A DNA stretch of 64,000 nucleotides, taken from Lentinus brumalis (lineage: Eukaryota > Basidiomycota > Agaricomycetes > Polyporales > Polyporaceae). The stretch is from positions 1 through 64,000 of the forward strand of contig MARA01000043.1 in assembly GCA_001792895.1 (NCBI GenBank), in the 5' to 3' direction. Shown here in pieces: positions 54,621-64,000 of the stretch (within the stretch, counting starts at the first letter, position 1; each line of letters starts with the position of its first letter). Position numbers and translations under genes: made by a program. The notes under the pieces were generated by a model. That model was not told the DNA's origin. It did not search any database and saw nothing but the letters and a program-made list of their open reading frames with translations.

Positions 54621-57600
54621 CAGGGTGGACCCTCACGGACATGAGCGACGGCGAGGTTCCAGAGGCTAGAGAATGTCAGACAGACACCGTAGCTAAGGAA
54701 TCAGGCACCCGTGTGGTCGCTGAGCGCGCCGACGATCAATGCCTGGTGTCGGCGGGGAGTGAGCTCGCATTTCAGGGTGCTTTAACCGACGAGTCCAGAC
54801 GACGGCTCGGCCACAGGAAGGGTTCAATGTGTCGTCTTGACCGGGAGCAACGCGTGTCAGAGTGTGGCATTGTATTTTTCTGGGAGGCCGTGCACGGGCC
54901 TAGATCGTATCTGAAATACGAGCCAGGTGGTTACCGCAGCCAACTCGAGAGCTCTGGGCGAAGTCGATGCGTTGCAACGAGGCGACCCCGAAGTCCATGA
55001 CGACAGCTGAGCAGGGTCCCCGTCGGGGTTCTGCCCCAGCGAACGGCACAGAAGGCAAGAGTGGCGAGGGTCAACGGTCCGTGCAAGCACGGAAGGCCGT
55101 CGGAGGGCCCATATACAGCTGGATGAGTCGCGGGAGGAGGGTGTACGTGACGACGTAGCGTGCAGTAGGATAAGAGATAGTTAGCCGAGACATTGTCGTA
55201 GTAGTTGCCGACTTGTGCACAGGCGTAGTGTAAGATTGCCGGGCAGATAGACTTGCCGCCGAGAGCCAAGAGTCAAGATGAAGCGCAAGGTGAGGCTGGA
55301 GCGTCCGTAAGCGTCGAGCTTGCACCGTAGTCCGTGAGGTACCGGGACAGATCGGAGACAATGTCGGACACGTAGCTTCAGAAACAGGGCCAGAGGCGGG
55401 CTACCCCCGCACCTTCCGTCATCGTCGACGACGCGCCGGCATGCGGCCGAACAGGGTCATGTCAGAACATGCATATGTCTCTACAGCTCTGGAGAAATCG
55501 CGGTACTCACCGCGACAGTATTGGCTGATAACACATGTTCGACCGTCATGACAGCGTCGGCTATGCATGTGCGCTACGCAGTGGCGTATGTCCGTGAACT
55601 TGAGGCCAGAGGCATCGCAGATCCGAGGCGGGAGATCCGGCACGTCGCCGCTCCTTCTGTATTGTCACTTACGCTCGACTGTAGATTAATGACGGTGAGT
55701 TTCAGTATCGTGACCGGGTGGGGACCAGGAGACTCGAGAACAAGGGTAGGTTACAGTGCATAGGAAGATCTGCCAAATATGCTCAGCCGTCAGCGCAGCC
55801 CCGCCGCGGGCCGAGTGTGGGAAGTCTACACAATGCATGACTTACTGTGCAGAGAAGCATGGCCGTCGGAACCTGGAAGAGGGACAGAGCGGGCACCTGG
55901 GACCTGGGGCTGGGATGCCGTCATGTCTGATATAGGGTCGCAAGCCGTGGGTGCGTCGGTGCGACGTATGCCTCGAGAGTCGTTGACGCTGGGAGATCGG
56001 ACGTGCGCCGGAGCAGATCTTGTCGGGGATCAGAAATGGGAACAGAACAGGAAGGGGAACGCAAGCAGCGACTCGACGCGAGTGAAGGTGCGGGCGACGT
56101 GTGAGCGTGAGACGGATTGGGCGCACAAACGCCTCATCGCAGCGTATCGCAGATGCTGGGATTTGCCAGCCGCGGAGTCGGCTTCGGCCTCGGCCTCGGC
56201 GGAGGACTGCGGCTCGGCATCGGGGTCTGTACAACACAACAGGAAGACATCAATCGTTGCTTGCAAGTCGACCTGGACGAGCGCATACCGAAGGTTCGCC
56301 GGCGCGGGTGCACCGTGCACCGCGATCTATGAATCGTGCGAGCGTATTGGAAGCCTGTCAGTGTGTGAACTCAGTGTGTATATCAAACAGCTCAAGGAGC
56401 TCACGTACCGCTCGGGCCTAACTCAGCAACCCATGTGATTCTGAGCACGACGGAGTAATTCATCGCACATCGCCAGACCTTACAGATCCCTGTCGCATGC
56501 CGATCAGAGATTGGACGTTTGAACGTTCGAGCGATGGATCATTAGTGCTAATAATGCCAGCTCGGAGGGAGGGACTGACCGATAGACTCATATGGAACAA
56601 GGTCCGGGGCTACGCCGTGCGCTTCGATGGTCCGCGTGTTCGCAAGTCCACGATGGATGAGGAGATCAGCTCGTTCACCGTGCCGTGCAAGCAATTTGCA
56701 TTGAAGAGTACACTGACACTCGCAGGGAAGTTGAGACACGGTTCAACGAGGCCGATCGCTGTCTTCGTTCGGTATTGAGATGTGCACTGTGGACTCAGGA
56801 CTACTCCAAGATCCGATACTTGTGCGCGCCTATGTACGAGCGAAGAGGAAGAAGGGCCTGCCGCTGTCACGAGAAGCTTGGTCTTGCAGGGAAGAGTACA
56901 AGACTTGAGCGGCCGGGAATGACGGAGCGGTGCTGATCGCCAGGAGGGAATGGAAGGTACGTGGAGGTGAAGAGCTGACTCGTGTCGTGCAAACTGAGCG
57001 CGAGAAGATCCGGACAAGGGCAACAGCGGGGCGGCAGCAGAAGCGGCAGCTCCACACAGTATGGAGGCACGCAAGCGGTGGCTGGGGACGCATCGAGCAC
57101 AACCAGAAGAAGCACCACGGCCACCACAACAGGCCTTTGACGATGTGCAGGCATCAAGGGCAGCCGTCGCGCGGTGCCTTTCGACGCCGGTAACGATCGC
57201 AGATTGGACAACAGGAGTCCGGCCGAACTCGAGGCGGGAGGTTCGAGGATGGAGACGAGCAGCGGCGTATGCCGCTGTGACGATGATGCCAGGGTGCCTG
57301 ACTGATTGCTGTTCGCAGTTATATCTCGCGGTCTTGTCCATTCTGCAATTACTCGGACTAGAAAGCGAACTAGGAGGGCAGAGACTGCCGGACGAGGGTC
57401 GGGACTTGTCCCGCAGTCAGGAGCTGGACACGTAGTAGGATCAGAGTCATTCGTCTGTCCGCCTCTGCGACCTGTATATTACTGGCGCATAGTGACCGGA
57501 ACGACTAGAACCCCTGAGTGCAATGGACGACGAGTAAGAAGCAAGGATAAGGATGCCGGACAGGGGCGGCGGGAGGAGTCGATATGGCAAGTTGAGCGGG

Positions 57601-60191
57601 GTGAGCGGGCGTGCGCGACTCCCTCATTGGGCAGAGTACTGGAAGCAGATTGATTGAGATCGGGACGTACCTCGAGAGACTGTCTGATCGAGAGCAGTCG
57701 GCGCAGGGCAATCAGGACAGGTTAGCTCAGACTCGCTGCGTTTGTGAGCAGCACATCAGGAAAAGGGAGGTTTGCGATTTTAGGTAGTCGCGAGGCTATA
57801 CATCCATCAGAATCACAGTCACCAGCAATTGGGGCCAGTAAGTAGACGATCTGCGAAGACGAGAAGAGCTCAGAGCTTTCCCGCTGTGCGCCAGTCCTGC
57901 AGTCGGGATCGGGGGGTGCGCGGTTGCCAATAGAAGTTCGGGACGAGGAGGTAAGTAGCGCTGAAAAGTGTACGAGCACAAGTTTGTTGACGCGCGCGAC
58001 GACCCGCTTCGCCTTGTTCGGCCCGGTCATACAGACGACGCTCTCTGCCCTTGATCGTCTGCGTTGGATCTGCGTTCACCACCACGTACATCTTCCGAAT
58101 CCTAGCTATTCCTTGTGAATCCTGCTCTTTACCTCAGCTGACTCGGAAAAGACGGCAGTAGTGCCTCTCACGAGTCTCATTAGCACGAACTTTCAATTGA
58201 CTTCGTCAGACTCTTCGGGGTAGTTGAACGTTATGCCAATGTCGAGCTCGAGCATCAAATGAGCGTCGCTTACATAGCGTTATCTGCGAGCGACGCGCTT
58301 GTCGTGAGCTCAGTCCACCTACCGTCCGCTGCGCTCGCCAATTCAACCCGTGGACCTCTTGCCCCGCGATGCGCCGATCGAAGAACATACTCGCATTCAA
58401 GCTCGAAGCTCCCCTTCTCCTAAACATAGCGGTACCTGACAGAAGCTACTGTACTCGTACGAAGCCCTCTCCCAAATGACGCACCGCTGGCCCTTCCGGT
58501 CGCGTGAGGCCCACATATAGCAACCCAGCTCGCACGACCTCGCAGGTTCCTGATTCCAGCGCAACTTCCTCCGAGCCAGACGCTAGGACGTACCGGCTTG
58601 TGATACAACATACGAGCCCCGCAAACGGCGTAACCCAGTTCTATTTGGCACCTCGCCGCTGGCATAGGGTCGGAGGACTACTTGATGCGGGTAACCTCGA
58701 CCTCCGAAGTGCACCTTCGTCTTCTCCTCCGCTGCTTCGCGCCTTCTCCGGGCTGAATTGTGGTTTTTCCGTCCGCAGGGCTACGTACATCGACGCAACA
58801 GCAGACCCGTGCTCTTGTCTCCTTAATCTGACCGTGTCGAGTCCTTGTTTTGAAATGAGGGACGTCAGAGTCGGCGGCACGGGTACGTCGCCGCTCGCCG
58901 CCACCCGCCTCGACCACTTACTCACCTCGTCATCGTTTAGATGCTCGTACTTTGAGATCAGGGCCACCTACCGGAGTGGCAGCTCCGTGCGAAACGAGCA
59001 GTAAAACGGCAAACGCCACGCAATCTCACCGGAATCTCATGCATCCCATCCTCCCAATCCGGCTCCAGTTCATTGCTCCGTATGTATCCCAGACTCCCAC
59101 CCCGGCGACGGTGGGCAGATCTCTCTCACATGACGACGTGTCTGCCCCGGCGAAGCGGTCAAGTGATCCATGCCCGCCTTCTCCCATCGTCTTCCGCCCG
59201 GTGTGCCCGAGCAGCCAGCCTCGAGGCTCGCGCAAAACGAACTCTCGCTCTTGCTTCTCGACGCTGGACGCTCACGCTCCCTTCTCCAGGTACAACACGC
59301 CGAATGGGCCTAGCGTCGCGCACATCCCATCCTTCTCTTGCTCGAGTTTTGTGGCCGGGCGCCCACGACGCTCACACGACTTGCCCGGTCGATCGTCCTC
59401 ATACTCGGTGGTACGCGGGCCCGTCGCGCGACACGACCATATACAGCCTAGCGCGGCAGAGCACGAGTGAAGCCGTAGCACGACAGAACTGACAGATCAC
59501 GCGCCGTCTCAAGCCGCCGTGCATCCTTCGACTCCATGATCGTCCACGCTTTGGCGATCTCGCTTGGTCGCAAGACAGAACGCGAGTCTTCATGCTGAGC
59601 ATCAGGACAAGAAACAGCCCGTTCGGGATATTACGAGCGACAGCAACTCTTGCCTGTAGTCTCAGAACTACTGACGAGACTAGCACGTCAGAAGTCAAAG
59701 TCAACTTGAACGCCCACACCAGGAATAGAGCGAGTGCACGCACGAAGAAACACACGTGCGAAAGCAGCTGCATATCCTGTCGCAACTCGTATACGTAGTC
59801 GACCTGCCGAGGGCGCGACGGCCGGCGCCATGGCTATAAGAACTGCAAACCGGGAACAACGAGTAACAAGTAACGATTGGAAGGACCGAATGCAAGTGAG
59901 CGACCATGAGATGCAGGGAGGAACAAAGGAGCGTGTGGTCGGGGCTGCAAGCTTTGAGATTGAGTGCGGGTTTTAGAGAGCGGGCAGCGAGGGCGAGCGG
60001 TGGGAGGTGATCGTCAGAAAATGATAACGAGGGCATCACGTAGTCGCCTGCCCCCAACGATGTTTGTCCTTGTGAGAACGTCTCTCTCGAATGGAAAGAG
60101 AACGGGAATCGGTAAAGCGAGCCATGATGCGATCGAGTGTCGTTGAAAGATGCTGATTCGGGGAGGCGGGGTGAGGATACGGACCGTAGAG
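54621..60191. other. 5.6 kb without a supported gene
   Basis: Several frames of 100-240 codons exist on both strands, as expected at high GC, but they overlap each other and lack conserved motifs. Possible splice-bounded fragments occur (for example minus strand near 58900: ISKYEHLNDDE then GTGAGT) without a consistent gene. No palindromes of the left-region family and no clear tandem repeats. Confidence 0.45.
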
Positions 60192-62199
60192 TTACTTCGA
60201 GTCGCCGAGCGGCGGCGGCGAAATCTCAAGAGTCCAAACATTGAAAATCGAGGAAAATGTTAGGGCGACCTTCCATGGACACTTCGACTTGCTGGAGAAA
60301 AACGACACTTCGAAGAACTCTAGGTCCGACTCTTTGCTGCACATTTCTGGCGGGGGTGGTAGGAGGACTGTCGCAACTTCCGGCACGTCGAGATAACCAC
60401 CTCCCAAGACAGAAGTAGCGGGATATCTGGCAATCCAGTGGTTTAGAGTCGTGTAAGAGGGAGCAACCCCTGAGCCATGCGCTCCGAATCGAAGGATCGC
60501 GCAGGATCCCAGATGGTTTGCCACCACCAGAACTCCATGGTCGGTCCGATTCAAGGAACATGTTGGATCATGATAGATGCTATAGCCCCCCTTCCGTAGG
60601 GCCACCTCGCTCTGATGGGAGAGCCTGAAGACAGCTGGTTGAGGAGGTGGAGGCCAAAAGCCCCCGCGATGCCAATTGATGTATCTGGCGCTCATATAGA
60701 CACTTTTGACGAGGATGCTCGCGGAAAGCATAGAGATGGGGAAGTTATCAGCCGAGAGGACAATGAGGCGTGCAGGCTGGTGTACTTCATCAAATGTGAT
60801 CGCTGAATGCACTGAGGCGCTGTTCAGGAAGAGCTCGGACACGTCGTCGCGAGTAGACTGGAGGGCGAGCGAACTGCATAGCAAACAGCGGCGATCATGC
60901 CACGGATTGTGGGATTTTGATGATAACCGGTGGCGACCTGGCAGGCCAAGACCGCGAGATAGACATCGTCTGATAAATCGCGCTCTTGGTTGGAAGCTAT
61001 GAGATGGTTCAAAGGAATGAGCGGCATATGTGTATGTAGCCCGTAGGAGGATAGGGTGATCGATCCCGGAATTGTGGAACCCGAGAGTTGCAAGCGAGAG
61101 ATCAGTTGTTGGGGTGGAATGATAGAAACATGAACGTCCCGAGACTGTTTGAAGTGTGACGGGCTAGGGGCTAAGAAGGACGTGTTGTAGGTGTAAGGGG
61201 TTGGTTCCACTTCGAGATGTGGCAATAGATGGTTGGTGGGTAGCGGATCCTTGTAGTAGGATCCCCATGCAAAGATGCTTTGATTGGGGATTCGCCTGAG
61301 GATCTCTTCCTGTAGGCGGTGGAAAGCGCGTCTGCCCTCTCCATATAATGTCGGCATGTTGATATTGAAGATTCCCATCAACGAATAAGCCTCGTCCTCA
61401 ATCCTAGTAGTGGTCCTCTCCGAAGCCCACGACATGCGTTGCGCTACGCTAACGGCATTCAGCGGTTCGTAACCAACGAGGGCGTCCTGCTCAATCCCTG
61501 TTATGCGCTCAATCGTTGCCGCAAGGTCGTATCTAGTCCCAATCGGCTCCCAATCGCTGGATAGGAAGTCGACAGCTCGAGGAGCTATCAGCTCCTGGAG
61601 GGTCCATCCACGGGTGAACCACCGGCTTCGAGAGAAGAAAGAACCGGGGAAGCGCAGACCATCGTCGGTTGGTACATCGACGAGGTACGCGTAGCAGATG
61701 TCCGCGTCCTGGTACCACTGGAACATGGAGTTGATTGCCTCAGACAATTCCGCGCTGCTGGTCTTATCGATGCAACAGTAGTCGAGCCACAAGTACTGGT
61801 ATCCGTGAGCCCTCGCGTAGCTGCAGGCGTTGCGAATCTTGGAAGATATTCTGGGATCGTCAAGAATGGACAGATTCTCTCTGACATGGCCATCTGCCTT
61901 AACATGGGAGTGCGTTAAACGCCGTGCAGGGTTCGGAGAGGAAAGGCCAGGATGGAATCGACGATGCGACTCGTGAGCCTGCATGCATGTGCGATATTCC
62001 GGCACGAGATGCTCACCTGTACTCCTCCGCTCGCATTATAACCCCAGTCACGGCACCTGAGGGATATCTGAATCTCCCGAACTTCCGCGTAGGATTGTTC
62101 TCCGTCGGTGTCCCAGACGTGTGACAGGATAGCGTACGGCACATCCAGGGAGCTGGTGCATTCCATAAACATGCCTGTGGTAGTATCCAGAAGCCGCAT
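60192..62199 (-). CDS. HET-domain protein (vegetative incompatibility type), one frame break
   Basis: HET domains of fungi act in nonself recognition and can trigger cell death when incompatible hyphae fuse. Minus strand: exon 1 runs from the ATG at 62199 to about 62017 (MRLLDTTTGMF, VPYAILSHVWD); a GTGAGC intron follows; exon 2 starts at 61897 (DGHVRENLSI, KIRNACSYARAHGYQYLWLD, CCIDKTSSAELSEAINSMFQ, SRWFTRGWTLQELIAP, then RMSWASERTTTRIEDEAYSL and YGEGRRAFHRLQEEIL). All three classical HET blocks are present. At about 60890-60900 the frame changes in a TTT run; one extra T would continue into LLCSSLALQS...ISPPPLGDSK, ending at 60192. Product about 660 aa if continuous. The C-terminal half has no recognised effector domain. 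Confidence 0.85.
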
Positions 62200-62780
62200 G
62201 GTAGCCACGGAAGGAGAGGGATGGTCGACACTTGCTGGTTTGAGGGACGAGGAGAGAGCGAAGCAGTCACTGTCCACTGGGCTGTGATGCCTGTGGGATT
62301 GCGGGGCGTAAGAGGCCGTGTACGTCTGATGGCAGCGGGCGCGCGGCCGAGGCCGAGGGAAATGAGCATGGCTCCCTTCAGCGCTGCATGGCTTTGGGTA
62401 TTCGTATCTTTTATCGCGCGTCTGGCCGTACTGTACAAGTATACCCGTGCACTCAGCGTCACGTATATATGACACAACACCGTCAGGATTGAACTAACGA
62501 AGTTCAATAGGAAGCTTGATGCCCCGGAGACTATAATGCTGGAACAACACGGGGACAGAGGTAAGGATCGCGAGCGGCAGAAGTGGCTATGGCGGCAGAG
62601 GCAGTTCCGCGAGGTGTGGAGTAGCGCACAAATGGTGAGGACAAGAGTCGGACATACGCAATCTGCAGCAACCAAAATGTGTTCGAAGTTGAGACGCAAG
62701 AACAGTAGGGACTCGACGTTGGACAAGCCAGGTCGCCGGTGGGTGCCACGGATGCATTGGATAGGCCGGGCTGGAGAAGG
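62200..62780. other. Upstream region of the HET gene
   Basis: No gene supported. Presumed promoter of the HET gene; the minus-strand frames here continue upstream of the HET start without conserved motifs. Confidence 0.4.
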
Positions 62781-62784
62781 ATCG

Positions 62785-63620
62785 GGGGCATCAGGCTTGT
62801 TGAGATGGCAGCGCGAGATGCCATCTGACGCGCTCCCTGCCGCGATCGAGCCGGCGCACTGGACATGCCAGAGATCCGCACGCGTACGCTCGATATGGCA
62901 ACCCCGCCACGCTCGTCCGTCCATCAGGCCACAGCAAGCGGGCTCGCGATCTTCTCAAGCAGCCCAGCTGACGGCGCACGAGGCTTGAGTTGGACAGACA
63001 CGGGGTCTGCTAGTAACGTTATGCGCTCCGGCCAAGTGCCTGGCGGTTTCGGTGGCGTTGCGACGACGCGACTCGGGAGCGACGAGCTGGAGACTGTATG
63101 ATGATGGACGCGTGTCGTGCATGATCCGGCCCGTTGAGGTTTGGACTCGTCTCTCGATGTCCGCGTCCGAGGTCGGTGTATGCCGAGAGGCCCGGGAGTC
63201 GATAGAAAGAGACTCGCACAGCCTCCATCCTGGCGTCGACATTTGGAAGCATACGCGGCCTCGGACGAGACCGTCCTAGTAACCGATGCGGTGAGTCCTA
63301 AGACAGCAGCGTTGTGGCGTCGATGCAAGGGCAGAGTGACAGATCCCGACTCCCGAGCGGGGAGACGTGCAAAGCTGTGCTGAGAACAACGCTCCGCGCA
63401 GATCGTTCCTTTCCCCAGTCCCAGACGGCGGGAGGTGCGGGGCAATCAGTACTGCTCCTCTGCAACGGTGGGGAGATGTCTGCAAGAAGGCGAGGGCAAG
63501 AAGGACGTCAGCCCGCTGATCGAGAAGCACTCGCGTCGAGACGAGTACTAGTGCCCTGTTACGAGAAGCTGACGGAAGAGGGCTGTCATACTGCGTAGAC
63601 CACAGTAAGTAAGCCCAGCG
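62785..63620. repeat. Degenerate dispersed repeat, copy 2
   Basis: Counterpart of 53360-54620 in the same orientation and block order. Both copies lie in the gene-poor right region. The remainder to 64000 shows no gene that I can support. Confidence 0.7.
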
Positions 63621-64000
63621 TTTCATGTCCATGCAACGACCAGATCGTGTCCAAGACGGAGAGTGTACACACTGCGCGGCGTAGGGCGAAGAGCTGGAGA
63701 CAACAGACACCAAAGTCGAGACGAAGTTCGACTGAATGGCGACAGCGGTCGAGTGGTAGCCTAGTAGGTGATGTGGCGACTATAGACGTCGGCGAGCAGT
63801 CCCAGACGAGGCGCGCCGTCGGGTCCAGACGACAACTCTGGAGCAGGAAGGACTGCGTGCGTCGTGTTTGCCGAGGCGGGCGTGTGCATGAGCGCGGTCT
63901 TCTCCGGTTCGTAAGTCCGCGAGGAGGCGGCGGACGGGTGTGGGCCATGGCTGGTGCGGAGTCCGTAGCAGTGTTGCAAGTCTCGACGCAGTGACTGTCT

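Noticed and set aside
58641..59004. Minus-strand exon-like piece ending ISKYEHLNDDE before GTGAGT
   Set aside because: Only one clean splice border; no upstream or downstream exon with matching phase was found.

Overview
The window looks like a chromosome segment from a GC-rich filamentous basidiomycete, probably an Agaricomycete. Genes have many short GT-AG introns of 40-90 nt. Recognisable genes include ALG5, the glycine-cleavage T protein, a DASH-complex Dad2-like subunit and a HET-domain protein, plus a nuclear tRNA-Leu(AAG). The species cannot be named from the sequence.

Left region, 1-41.6 kb: an accessory-looking island. It holds five BAH-like plus zinc-finger paralogues with the same five-exon structure (1.2-2.7, 4.2-5.6, 6.5-7.9 and 12.0-13.3 kb on +; 14.3-15.6 kb on -). 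Two very large genes follow on the minus strand: an unrecognised protein of about 1,367 aa (16.2-22.2 kb, 'gene F') and a protein of about 1,430 aa with an N-terminal ParB-like domain (22.9-29.1 kb, 'gene G'). The whole island is studded with a 16-bp palindrome, type GAGCGGTCGACCGCTC, roughly 200 copies judged by eye. The copies sit between the genes, in tandem arrays of many unit lengths (46, 69, 90, 119, 166, 212 and 237 bp), and inside exactly those introns of F and G that are unusually long. They almost disappear after about 40.5 kb.

From 29.6 to 41.6 kb there is no intact gene. This stretch holds palindrome arrays, a nonautonomous hAT-like element with a perfect 8-bp target duplication nested in an older repeat, tRNA-like Pol III units at the centre of a large inverted repeat, a 1.3-kb direct duplication, a 176-bp satellite and a 3.8-kb inverted duplication carrying the 3' end of gene G and the 5' two-thirds of gene F. 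That duplication ends about 170 bp from the tRNA-Leu gene.

Right region, 41.7-64 kb: ordinary chromosome. ALG5 and GCV1 are divergently transcribed, followed by two weak small-gene candidates, a DAD2-like gene, about 9 kb with no gene I can support, a HET-domain gene and two copies of a degenerate dispersed repeat.

Single-base losses, mostly in short homopolymers, break otherwise good reading frames across the window, including the housekeeping gene GCV1. This suggests uncorrected long-read error as much as real decay. The most interesting idea is that the ParB-like protein, the BAH/zinc-finger family, gene F and the palindrome form one system, for example a eukaryotic analogue of ParB with parS-like sites. 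That is inference only.
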